From Psychroflexus sp. ALD_RP9 (GTDB taxonomy: Bacteria; Bacteroidota; Bacteroidia; Flavobacteriales; Flavobacteriaceae): a stretch of 64,000 bases of DNA. The notes under the pieces are model-generated. The model was not told the origin of the DNA, ran no database searches, and worked only from the letters and a program-made list of their open reading frames with translations. The DNA is taken from assembly GCF_017311165.1 (NCBI RefSeq), contig NZ_CP062973.1, positions 1,984,001 through 2,048,000 on the forward strand, given 5' to 3'. This document shows positions 53,273 to 60,891 of the stretch, piece after piece (position 1 is the first letter of the stretch; each line of letters opens with the position of its first letter). The translations under genes were made by a program, and so were the position numbers.

Positions 53273-53881
53273 TTATTGAAGAGTTTCTTCTTCTGTATGT
53301 TCTTGAGGAAGTGGAGGAATAGGCATGACATTCCCGAATAGAATATTAAAGTTTGATTCCGTTTCAAGCTTGTCAAATTCATCTGTTAGTTTCATTAGAA
53401 ATTCTTGAATACCGTCCAAGCCTTCATTTCGCTGAGATTCAATAATCACATAATATACGTTTGGATCATTAGTTTTATTAGATCTTTCGTAGTATGCGAG
53501 TTCATTTTTTAATAGATGATCCAGAGAGTCAGTTTTAATTTTTTTGTTAGAATGAAATTTGTTTGGCTTACCTTTTCTAAATGTTATGTAATGTTTCCTT
53601 TCTGTTTGATATGAGGCAGGATTACAGTTTTCAACTGGGTATATATTTTTTACAATTCTTTTCTTTTGTATAACAATTTTCGGGATACTATCATTACAAA
53701 CTATTTCATTTATCCTGTCAACAAAGTTTCCGAAGTTATTAAATTCTGATAGCTTCAAACTTACATTTAGATTATAAGGTTCAGTTTTTAAATACCCATA
53801 ATTTTTCACAGTCTTATTTTCTTTCTTACAACCTGTTAGAAGAAGGACTAATATTAAGTATTTGAAGATATTTAGTTTCAT
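53273..53881 (-). CDS. lipoprotein, unknown
   Basis: Start at ATG 53881 with lipoprotein signal MKLNIFKYLILVLLLTGC (Cys18). About 202 residues. Lys/Asn-rich, helical ends, no recognised domain; the C-terminal tail PIPPLPQEHTEEETLQ is proline- and acid-rich. Single-gene cassette with about 55 bp of 3' non-coding sequence before site 62. Confidence 0.78.
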   Translation of the reverse strand: MKLNIFKYLILVLLLTGCKKENKTVKNYGYLKTEPYNLNVSLKLSEFNNFGNFVDRINEIVCNDSIPKIVIQKKRIVKNIYPVENCNPASYQTERKHYITFRKGKPNKFHSNKKIKTDSLDHLLKNELAYYERSNKTNDPNVYYVIIESQRNEGLDGIQEFLMKLTDEFDKLETESNFNILFGNVMPIPPLPQEHTEEETLQ

Positions 53882-53893
53882 CGCAATTTTAAT

Positions 53894-54035
53894 GCACCAC
53901 AACGGTCTCGTATATCGCTTCGTTGCGGGCAAATTAGCGATTATTTTTCAATTTTGGTTTTTAACTTCTAGAAAATCCCAAAACTCCGATTTCAGCCGAA
54001 AATCCGCAATGAGCGATATGCAGTGTTGCCACCAG
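53894..54035 (-). repeat. attC-like site 63
   Basis: Inner stem GTATATCGCTTCGTTGCGGG / CCGCAATGAGCGATATGC; outer arms GCACCACAAC and GTTGCCACCAG. Confidence 0.9.
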
Positions 54036-54042
54036 TTTTTAA

Positions 54043-54288
54043 TTATGTATCTTTTTTACTTTTAATTCCAAATAAATACCCAATTATGGTACCTAAAATC
54101 CCAAAAGCTGCGGTTAAACTCGTTTGGGGAATATCACTCAAAACAAGAATAGATGCTAGACTTGCAACTAAAGTTATTCCAAAAATTTTGAGATTGTATA
54201 CTCCTATTCCTTTATTCATTTTAGTAAATAAAAGAATGAATGAAATTAATATGATACCAGCTAATATGTAAATAGTTATATTTTTCAT
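54043..54288 (-). CDS. 81-residue membrane protein
   Basis: Two or three membrane helices (about 4-21, 30-48, 55-73) with short loops. Its start overlaps the preceding gene by 4 bp (ATGA), so it is made together with the GYF-domain protein. No family recognised. Confidence 0.78.
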   Translation of the reverse strand: MKNITIYILAGIILISFILLFTKMNKGIGVYNLKIFGITLVASLASILVLSDIPQTSLTAAFGILGTIIGYLFGIKSKKDT

Positions 54289-54887
54289 TTGTTTGCATGT
54301 TTTCTAGTCCATTTTATTAAATAAATCAAATAGTGTATAAATAAAATTACACCAAAAGCTATCGGTAAAACAATTATTGCTTCTTCAAATGCTTCTGAAA
54401 ATAACTCGATAACGACTTCTTTTTTCACATCACCGTAATCCTTGTCAGAAACCGAATAAGAACCATATCCGTTACCATGTCTTGTATATTTAAATTCAGA
54501 AGGAATATAACCTAAAGCTTCTCTAGCATCTGACCAATAAATTTTATCAATTTCAAACATATAGGAAAAGCCTTTGTTATAAATTGAAAAAAATAAAAAT
54601 GCTATCAAAGCAATTATTAATGAGTATTTCAAAAGTCCAAAAATCTTAACAAATTCTGTAGCTATTATAGCTTTTGATAATGATTTAACTTCCGATTTAT
54701 TATTTACAATTTTGTTTTCATAATTAGGTGGTTCAGTTTTAAATTCCTTTAAATCTTCATAAGCTTTCCAATCACTCATACCTTCACACCATATTGGTGT
54801 TTTGTTGTTCAATTCCATTTCATTAATCTCTTTTTTTGATAATGGACCTTTCTTTTTGTCATTCAAAATAATGAAGTATTCTTTCAT
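54285..54887 (-). CDS. GYF_2 (DUF4339)-domain membrane protein
   Basis: 200 residues. The N-terminal 55 residues, YFIILNDKKKGPLSKKEINE with IWCEGMSDWKAYEDL, are a GYF_2/DUF4339 domain, a peptide-binding module. Membrane helices at about 84-105 and 170-190 enclose an extracytoplasmic loop. First gene of a two-gene membrane cassette. Confidence 0.8.
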   Translation of the reverse strand: MKEYFIILNDKKKGPLSKKEINEMELNNKTPIWCEGMSDWKAYEDLKEFKTEPPNYENKIVNNKSEVKSLSKAIIATEFVKIFGLLKYSLIIALIAFLFFSIYNKGFSYMFEIDKIYWSDAREALGYIPSEFKYTRHGNGYGSYSVSDKDYGDVKKEVVIELFSEAFEEAIIVLPIAFGVILFIHYLIYLIKWTRKHANK

Positions 54888-54914
54888 TCTAAGCTGTTTT
54901 ATTTGGGTTTTAAA

Positions 54915-55056
54915 TTGGTGGCAACGTTCTAGTATAACCGTCAGTTACGGGTTAAAGTACGCAAATTTTTCGGTTTAGCACTAACGTTAGCAATTCCGAG
55001 TGGATTCGGACGTAGTCGAATCCGCCGTAATTGCGGTTATACATTGTTACCACACG
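54915..55056 (-). repeat. attC-like site 64 (GTATAACCG class)
   Basis: Stem GTATAACCGTCAGTTACGG / CCGTAATTGCGGTTATAC; relative of sites 6, 7 and 22. Confidence 0.92.
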
Positions 55057-55061
55057 TTTTT

Positions 55062-55688
55062 TTAACATTGATAAAATCCGATTTCAATTGATATTAGATT
55101 TTGGTCAGTCAGATTTTCAACGACCAAAGTCATATCGCAATAAAGTTCGCTTTTAAAATTCAAATAGTATTGATTTTCAGATTTTTCAATTTCATAATCT
55201 TTGTCATTCAATGTCTTTTTTATTAATTCATAGTCCGATTTATGAAACAATTTTTCGGCTATCCATAATGCTTTTTTAAATATTCCATTTTCGTCATTAA
55301 AATTCAGTTCCGATTTGTTTAGAAGCAAATTTCCATAAAATGAAAAGTGGACACAACCACCACGAGTTACGATTAATGTATTTCCGTTGTCAAGTTTTAT
55401 TGTAGCCTTTTTTTTCTCATTATCCCAAACGTAATTTGAAAATTCAGGGATTTCTTTGAGAAAATCATCCGTTTGAGTATTTAAGTCAAAAACACAATCA
55501 TCTTCGCTAAATTCAGATTCAGATTCAGATTCAGATTCAGTTTCTTTTTCTGTTAGATCTGCATTTTCTTGTTTAGGAATCTTTATGTCATTTTTCACTC
55601 CTTTTGCAAAGTCAAACATTTCAATTCCGAAATAAGTAATTCCGATAATTAAAACTGTAATTATTGTTATTATAACTCCTTTTTTCAT
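55062..55688 (-). CDS. N-anchored protein with acidic linker; shares membrane segment with 28830-29219
   Basis: Start at ATG 55688 (MKKGVI). About 208 residues. The membrane helix and following FGIEMFDFAKGVKND match the protein at 28830-29219. Then a Ser/Glu repeat (ESESESESEFSEDD) and a beta-rich domain with CVHFSFYGNLLL. The common start with different domains suggests exchange of gene 5' ends between cassettes. Confidence 0.78.
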   Translation of the reverse strand: MKKGVIITIITVLIIGITYFGIEMFDFAKGVKNDIKIPKQENADLTEKETESESESESEFSEDDCVFDLNTQTDDFLKEIPEFSNYVWDNEKKKATIKLDNGNTLIVTRGGCVHFSFYGNLLLNKSELNFNDENGIFKKALWIAEKLFHKSDYELIKKTLNDKDYEIEKSENQYYLNFKSELYCDMTLVVENLTDQNLISIEIGFYQC

Positions 55689-55703
55689 TGTTTGACTCAA
55701 ATG

Positions 55704-55840
55704 TGTGGTAACGGTCTCGGGTATGCGTAGTGCGGATTTCGATGCACTTATCTTTCAGTTTTCCGTTGGTTTTGTTTTATGTTCATAATTTCGATTTAGT
55801 ACTTCAGCCCGCATTACGTATACCCATTGTTGTGTGCTGC
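55704..55840 (-). repeat. attC-like site 65
   Basis: Inner stem GGGTATGCGTAGTGCGG / CCCGCATTACGTATACCC; outer arms TGTGGTAAC and GTTGTGTGCTGC. Confidence 0.92.
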
Positions 55841-56908
55841 CTTCATTCTTCTGAAATTAGCATCTTCAGGAAAAAAATCATAAAATTCTGTATTCTCTAT
55901 TTTTTGTTCAGATTCATTAAACTCCATTCCAAAATGGAAAAGTATCCAATCGTCAAATATTGGTCGCCCGTCCTTGTCAAATGAATTAGGATAAAAGTCT
56001 TTCTTTTCGTCTACATTACTCAGATACTTGCTTAATCTATCTAAATCTTTCTCCGGTTCAAAAACCATTTTTACTTTGACGTTTACGTGAACGATTACTT
56101 TTATAATTCCGCTTTCATTTTCTTTATGGGCGTAATATTCTTCAATTTCTAAATTTTGGACTTCAAATTCTTCTAGTTTGAAATTTCTTCTTGAATGATA
56201 ATAATATCTGCTTATATGACTCGGAATTGAGTTCTTCTCTCTTTTTAATTCTTTTTTTATAGTTGAAATGGGAATAGATTTGAGTATTAATTCCTTATTT
56301 AAGTTCTCTGACTTGAAGCCATAAACACTTAGAAAACTTGCAATTGAATCGAAAATCTTTAAATTTTCAATTTTTCTTTTAATTCTAATTTTTTCAAAAA
56401 ACTTGTTTTCCTTAAAGATTTTGTCATTTGAAATAAGTACAACTTGTTCATCAGAGTATTTTTCACCGATTTCCAATGTATTTGTCCATATGATAAAATC
56501 TCTTGTGTTGTCTTTTTTAATCTCCTGTTTGTTTTCTATCAGAAAGTCCAACAATTCGTTTTCAGGTAAGAATGGTGTCAAGAAAGGTTTTAGTCGGTTT
56601 TCAGTTAATTTGTTTTTAATAAACTCTATTTGGTCTTCAGCGTATTTTTTCAAGTTTGGCTTTTTCGCTTTACCAAACTTTTCAAGTTTTAATAATTTTG
56701 AATATGCTTGTTCGACTTCATTGATATTTTTTTGAATAATTTCTCTTTCATAATAATCTAAATATTCAAGTAAAACTGCATTAGGTACAATTATTTCTGA
56801 GGCAGAGGAATAGCAATAATCTTGTAAACTGATGTAATCAATCTTATCAAAAAAATTGGGTCCTAATCCACGAAGGATATTTGTATCTAAAATTATTACG
56901 TTAATCAT
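55814..56908 (-). CDS. PIN-domain (DUF4935-like) protein
   Basis: 364 residues, no signal peptide. N-terminal PIN nuclease domain: LDTNI with Asp8, LLEYLDYYE with a conserved Glu, RDFIIWTNTLE and LISNDKIF with later acidic residues near 140-165. A C-terminal domain of about 190 residues with beta strands follows. PIN domains cut RNA; DUF4935-type proteins are often linked to stress or defence. The tail (NNGYT) and stop lie in attC site 65. No antitoxin partner in the cassette. Confidence 0.78.
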   Translation of the reverse strand: MINVIILDTNILRGLGPNFFDKIDYISLQDYCYSSASEIIVPNAVLLEYLDYYEREIIQKNINEVEQAYSKLLKLEKFGKAKKPNLKKYAEDQIEFIKNKLTENRLKPFLTPFLPENELLDFLIENKQEIKKDNTRDFIIWTNTLEIGEKYSDEQVVLISNDKIFKENKFFEKIRIKRKIENLKIFDSIASFLSVYGFKSENLNKELILKSIPISTIKKELKREKNSIPSHISRYYYHSRRNFKLEEFEVQNLEIEEYYAHKENESGIIKVIVHVNVKVKMVFEPEKDLDRLSKYLSNVDEKKDFYPNSFDKDGRPIFDDWILFHFGMEFNESEQKIENTEFYDFFPEDANFRRMKAAHNNGYT

Positions 56909-56916
56909 TTTTCAGG

Positions 56917-57054
56917 TTGCACACAACGGTCTCGGCTATGAACAGTTGCGTGGGTTAGCACGGACTTTTGCAAGTACACGAAAAGCTGAAAATTCAGCAG
57001 GAATTTTCAGGATAAGCCTGTAATAGCAATTGTTTATAGCCATTGTTGTGCAAC
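56917..57054 (-). repeat. attC-like site 66
   Basis: Inner stem GGCTATGAACAGTTGCGTGG / TAGCAATTGTTTATAGCC, a variant of the site-10 class. Confidence 0.92.
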
Positions 57055-57060
57055 GTTTTT

Positions 57061-57672
57061 TTATTTTCTGTTATCTATTACAACTCTAAATTTAGTTGCT
57101 CGTTCTATTTCATTACCATTCGGTTCAATCTGCAAAATATATGTTCCAGCCAAATAATCAACTCCATTTTCTGGAATGTCTTTAATTTCGAGTTTGTCGG
57201 TTTTAATTACATTATCAATTTCATTTCTGTCCAAACTTATTGATTGCCCGTTGATTTTATATTTTCCATAGATGTATTCACTAAATCCGATTGCGTGATT
57301 ATCGAAAATATAAGTTCCGTCTGTTTTAAAGTCGATACTCGTTCCGTTAAAATCTCCGTCATAATATGCCCGAACCAAAGTCGGTTTTTTAAATTCAGAG
57401 TTGTTTTTCCAATTCAGTCCGATAATCAGTCCGATGAATAAAATTCCTATTATTGGTCCAATTAGGAATTGGTTGTTTTTGGTCAACTTATATTTTTTAA
57501 TGTCTTTTGTGGTAGACCAAATCCAATATGTAATTCCAATGAGTGCAATTCCGCCAAATATTATGCCGTCAAACATAAAACTCGAAAATTTGAATTGATA
57601 AATTCGATAAGTTAGGAATAGTCCAATTCCTAAAATTACAATCAATCGTATTATCTGTTTTTTGTCTTTCAC
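57061..57672 (-). CDS. multi-helix membrane protein with C-terminal beta domain
   Basis: Start proposed at GTG 57672 (VKDKKQIIRL); the ATG at 57729 lies in attC-like site 67. About 203 residues. Three helices (about 8-26, 33-53, 68-86) are followed by a small lipocalin-like beta domain (YYDGDFNGTSIDFKTDGTYI, then YGKYKINGQSISLDR). No named family. Confidence 0.7.
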   Translation of the reverse strand: MKDKKQIIRLIVILGIGLFLTYRIYQFKFSSFMFDGIIFGGIALIGITYWIWSTTKDIKKYKLTKNNQFLIGPIIGILFIGLIIGLNWKNNSEFKKPTLVRAYYDGDFNGTSIDFKTDGTYIFDNHAIGFSEYIYGKYKINGQSISLDRNEIDNVIKTDKLEIKDIPENGVDYLAGTYILQIEPNGNEIERATKFRVVIDNRK

Positions 57673-57689
57673 GCGATTTTTCTCAAATG

Positions 57690-57767
57690 TTGCACAACTG
57701 GTGGCGTATAAAATAAGCCAGCGCAACACTGGTTAATTCGGCTTGTTTTATGCGCTGTTGGCTAACG
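57690..57767 (-). repeat. attC-like site 67 (mini, plus-gene class)
   Basis: About 75 bp; nearly identical to site 60 (TGTTGCACAACTGGTGGCG start) but with right arm GTTGGCTAACG. Confidence 0.9.
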
Positions 57768-57805
57768 TTTTTTCAATTCAAATAATAAATCTTAAATTAA
57801 ATTTT

Positions 57806-58126
57806 ATGTGCAAATCAAATAAATATGAATTTTATAAATTCAAAAAAAGATTAAATCAAATTAATTCAGATGACGAAAACTTAATTATATGTTTTCCTGA
57901 AATTCAAATAAACAAAGATCAAATAGAAATTCTTTTGTCTAAGTTTTATGATTGGAATAAAAAAGATATGATTGAATATTTTAAAGGTAAAATTCATAAA
58001 TCAATTTTAATTAGCAGTTCAATTTGCACCAGTAGCGAAGATCAACCAGATTTTCAATATTTATTCGATTTAGGAATACAAGCATTAAACGAAGGGCATT
58101 TATTAAAAAAAAATAATTCAGACTAA
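57806..58126 (+). CDS. 106-residue protein encoded against the array direction
   Basis: Start at ATG 57806 (MCKSNKYEF), chosen over an ATG in site 67. Small cytoplasmic protein with a Cys-containing middle (FPEIQINKDQIEILLSKFYD, ISSSICTSSED). Fills a body with no minus-strand gene and ends 5 bp before site 68. Its leader and attC class are shared with the 52308 gene, not its protein sequence. Confidence 0.7.
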   Translation: MCKSNKYEFYKFKKRLNQINSDDENLIICFPEIQINKDQIEILLSKFYDWNKKDMIEYFKGKIHKSILISSSICTSSEDQPDFQYLFDLGIQALNEGHLLKKNNSD

Positions 58127-58130
58127 ATGT

Positions 58131-58269
58131 TTGCCAACGGTCTTGGCTATGATGTCGTTGCGGAATCATCCGCTAGGATTATTCCGCTTGGAAACGAAAA
58201 TACACTTTAAACTGGAATTTTCCATAGAAAATTCCAAACCGCAATGCATTATAGCCGTTGTTGCATACT
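58131..58269 (-). repeat. attC-like site 68 (GGCTATGATGTCG class)
   Basis: Inner stem as site 3; opens family-C copy 3. Confidence 0.92.
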
Positions 58270-58673
58270 GGTACGACACGCACTGATTGGAACGAAACAA
58301 TTTTCACTTTTCCGTTTTTTTCGCTCTGCTATTAAATTCCGTCGAGTAGAGTAGAAGTTTTGCTATATAAATCTATATAAAAAATGTTTTCAAGAGTGAA
58401 TTCATCTGTTTTCAAGCTTGCTAAAATTCCGCTGCTTTACTTTTCCGCGTTTTGCTATTCAAATACAGATAACTGCTCAGTGCTCAACAATTCGATTAAA
58501 GTCAAATTTTTCAGAATTCTGTTTTATTCGTTCAGATTCAAAAACCAATTTTCGTTTGAAACAGAAATTTCGATTTTAAAAACAGTTTTCAATTCATCTG
58601 AAGTGATGCTTGGTAAATTCAGATTTCCAACTGTCATTTATCCGACCCGAGTTTTTTCCGAGTACTTGTATGC
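58261..58673. other. ORF-less cassette body, family C copy 3
   Basis: About 410 bp; second cassette from the recombinase. Plus-strand frames of up to about 100 codons here are interrupted in the other family copies, so I do not call them genes. Confidence 0.85.
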
Positions 58674-58806
58674 AACGGTCTTGGCTATGATGTCGTTGCG
58701 GAATCATCCGTTAGGATTATTCCGCTTGGAAACGAAATTACACTTTTAACTGGAATTTTCAACAGAAAATTCCAAACCGCAATGCATTATAGCTGTTGTT
58801 GCATAC
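58668..58806 (-). repeat. attC-like site 69 (GGCTATGATGTCG class)
   Basis: The site nearest the recombinase; inner stem as site 3 with one change in the right arm (TATAGCTGTTGTT). Confidence 0.92.
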
Positions 58807-59216
58807 TGGTACGACACGCACTGATTAGAACGAAACAATTTTCACGTTTCCTTTTTTTTCGCTCTGCTATTAAATTCCGTCGAGTAGAGCAGAAGTTATT
58901 TTATATTAATCTGGATTTAAAAAACTGTTTTCAAGAGTGAATTCATCTGTTTTCAAGCTTGCTAAAATTTCACTGCGTTGCTTTTCCGCGTTTTGCTGTT
59001 CAATTTTAGATGGCTGCTCAATGCTAAACATTCGATAAAAGTCAAATTTTTTAGAATTTTGTTTATTAGTTCAGATTCAAAAACTAATTTTCGTTTGAAA
59101 CGGAATTTTCGAATTTTAAAAAGCAGTTTTCGATTCATTTGAGATGATGCTAGATAAATTCAGATTCTCAACTATCATTTATCCGACCCGAGTTTTTTCC
59201 GAGTACTTGTATGCAA
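58800..59216. other. ORF-less cassette body, family C copy 4 (first in array)
   Basis: About 415 bp, adjacent to the presumed attI. By integron logic it would be among the latest insertions. Body ends TTGCATAC / GTATGCAA pair. Confidence 0.85.
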
Positions 59217-59244
59217 CTCGTTATATAAATTCAAATATACACTT
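59208..59244 (-). other. presumed attI (array insertion point)
   Basis: The last cassette body ends TGTATGCAA at 59216. It is followed not by an attC but by a short AT-rich stretch (CTCGTTATATAAATTC) before the recombinase stop. On the minus strand the junction reads TATAACGAGTTGCATAC, keeping the G/TT crossover. No palindrome of attC size is present. Confidence 0.7.
59232..59239 (-). promoter_or_regulatory. -7-like box between recombinase and attI (possible cassette promoter)
   Basis: TATATTTG on the minus strand fits TAnnTTTG and would start transcription about 8 bp before attI, toward the cassettes. No TTG is present at the right -33 distance, so this is tentative. Confidence 0.35.
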
Positions 59245-60423
59245 TTATTTGTTCTTGTTCCGGGATAACAGCGTATGCGTGTCACGTTTATCAAGTTGAT
59301 TGTATTTATGAATGGCTTGATCTAAAGGATTGGTAATTTCACTTAACTTACGCTCACTTACATGGGTGTAAATCATCGTCGTTTCTGGCCTTGAATGTCC
59401 TAATAATTCTTGTATGTATCTAACATCTACGCCGTTTTCTAGTAAGTGCGTGGCAAAACTGTGTCTTAGCGTATGAGGCGTTACTCGTTTTTTTATGCCT
59501 GCCGCCTTGCAACTTCGTCGCAAAAATTGCCTTATAGAACTAGCACTGTATGCCTTACCCGACTCATCTCCTTCAAATAAATATAATTTAGGTTTATAAG
59601 TTTGTGCATAATTAATTAACATCGGCTTTATGCGTTCTCCTAAATCACACACTCGATCTTTTCGGCCTTTACCACTTCTAATATGTATGGTGTTTCGCTC
59701 TAAATCTAAATCACTAATGTGTAAATTAATTAATTCGCCTATGCGTAAGCCTGAAGAATAAATTAAACCAATAATAGCACGATGTTTTAAGTTTCGTGTA
59801 ACTCTAATTAGTTCAACCACTTCAGTAGCCGATAGTACAACTGGTAATTTTTTGTCTTTTTTAGGTAAATGTAATTCAGAAGCGTCAAAAGTCATCCCTA
59901 AATTAAGCTGACTAAAATGCTTAAAGGCACTTATGCATTGCCGATGAGAGCTGACACTATAGCCACCTTTAGCAATTACTTCTTCCATAAAAACTTCAAT
60001 AGATCTTCTATTGATACGGTCTAAACTTTTACTGGCATAATAACTTAAAAAACGCTGAATAAAATTAGTGTACGTATGCACGGTCGATTCACTCTTACGA
60101 TGACCAATTAAGTAATTTTTAAAAGCAGTATAAGCGGCTTGATGTGATTGAGGTAAAGTTTCAAACTTCAATAAAGCATGCTTTACAGGCACTTTTTTGG
60201 GCATAGCCGAATAGTCTACATAACACTTTATTGAGCGTAATTGTAAATATAATTGCTGTTTGGCTTTGGTTGTATTTTGAATATAAAAACACCGATGGGT
60301 TTGCGTCCAACGGGCACCAACTTTTTTTATAGTCGCCTTAATTAATTCGTCAAATGTAAAATGAATAGCTACACAATCTTTACCGCGATGTCTTAAAGGT
60401 TTTAATATCACTTGTTTATCCAT
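59245..60423 (-). CDS. Xer-like tyrosine recombinase of the cassette array
   Basis: 392 residues. An N-terminal extension of about 75 residues (RHRGKDCVAIHFTFDELIKA) of a type seen in Bacteroidota integrases, a SAM-like core-binding domain (about 90-175) and a catalytic domain follow. Catalytic residues: Arg227 (SSGLRIGE), Lys252 (GKGRKDR), His317 and Arg320 (PHTLRHSFATHLLE), His343 (LGHS), Tyr352 (MIYTH). The region between LYLFEG and SASSIRQF is short, so the extra helix segment that marks integron IntI is absent. Transcribed toward the array. It probably moves cassettes, but that is inferred from position. Confidence 0.9.
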   Translation of the reverse strand: MDKQVILKPLRHRGKDCVAIHFTFDELIKATIKKVGARWTQTHRCFYIQNTTKAKQQLYLQLRSIKCYVDYSAMPKKVPVKHALLKFETLPQSHQAAYTAFKNYLIGHRKSESTVHTYTNFIQRFLSYYASKSLDRINRRSIEVFMEEVIAKGGYSVSSHRQCISAFKHFSQLNLGMTFDASELHLPKKDKKLPVVLSATEVVELIRVTRNLKHRAIIGLIYSSGLRIGELINLHISDLDLERNTIHIRSGKGRKDRVCDLGERIKPMLINYAQTYKPKLYLFEGDESGKAYSASSIRQFLRRSCKAAGIKKRVTPHTLRHSFATHLLENGVDVRYIQELLGHSRPETTMIYTHVSERKLSEITNPLDQAIHKYNQLDKRDTHTLLSRNKNK

Positions 60424-60737
60424 GCCACAACAGTTTATTTTTTTGTTTTAATAAGTGGGGAAAAACTTAAGCTTAGTTAAAATTAATCACGGCTTCGCCA
60501 TGGTGAGTCCCATTTTTGAAAACCGAAAATAAGAATCATTTAAATATATGACTAATTTATAAATAAATAACAATTATACAAGTTTTATTTTGTAAAAATT
60601 GAAGCAGATTATAGGCTAAAGCAATTTAAATGTTCTCTGTTTTAAAAATAATCATATCAAATAAAAAATGTGAATTAGCATAATTTTGCGTTCACTTAGC
60701 ATAAATATTTTGTTTGATAGCCAATGTCTAGTAATTT
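60424..60737. other. AT-rich upstream region of the recombinase
   Basis: About 310 bp without an ORF. It contains an imperfect hairpin around ATCACGGCTTCGCCATGG (about 60486-60504) and no clear -33/-7 pair. It joins the iteron array to the recombinase start. Confidence 0.6.
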
Positions 60738-60891
60738 AATGTACATTAAAAGTATAAATAATGTACATTAAATAAAAAAATAATGTACATAAAACTAAAA
60801 AGTTATGTACATTAAATGCAAAAATAATGTACATTAAATTATATATTAAAGTACATTATATTAAAAAGTATTGTACACTAAAATATAAAAT
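60738..60891. repeat. seven 22-bp iterons centred on TGTACA
   Basis: Units start at 60738, 60760, 60782, 60804, 60826, 60848 and 60870, exactly 22 bp apart. Each begins with AATGTACATT or a one-to-three-base variant of this palindrome, then 12 A/T-rich bases. Two helical turns of spacing put all copies on one DNA face, which suits cooperative binding of a dimeric regulator or architectural protein. Confidence 0.92.

Noticed and set aside
56403..56735. 110-codon plus-strand frame
   Set aside because: Shadow of the PIN-domain gene.
58384..58749. Plus-strand frame of 121 codons in family-C body and site 69
   Set aside because: Other family-C copies break the frame with stops and the frame runs through a recombination site.
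857..59216. CRISPR array
   Set aside because: Repeats are long, palindromic, variable in sequence and separated by whole genes; no short constant repeat with 25-40 bp spacers and no cas genes.
59245..60423. Standard integron integrase IntI
   Set aside because: The catalytic domain lacks the added segment before the HTLRH box and has a Bacteroidota-type N-terminal extension; it is closer to XerC/XerD-like recombinases.
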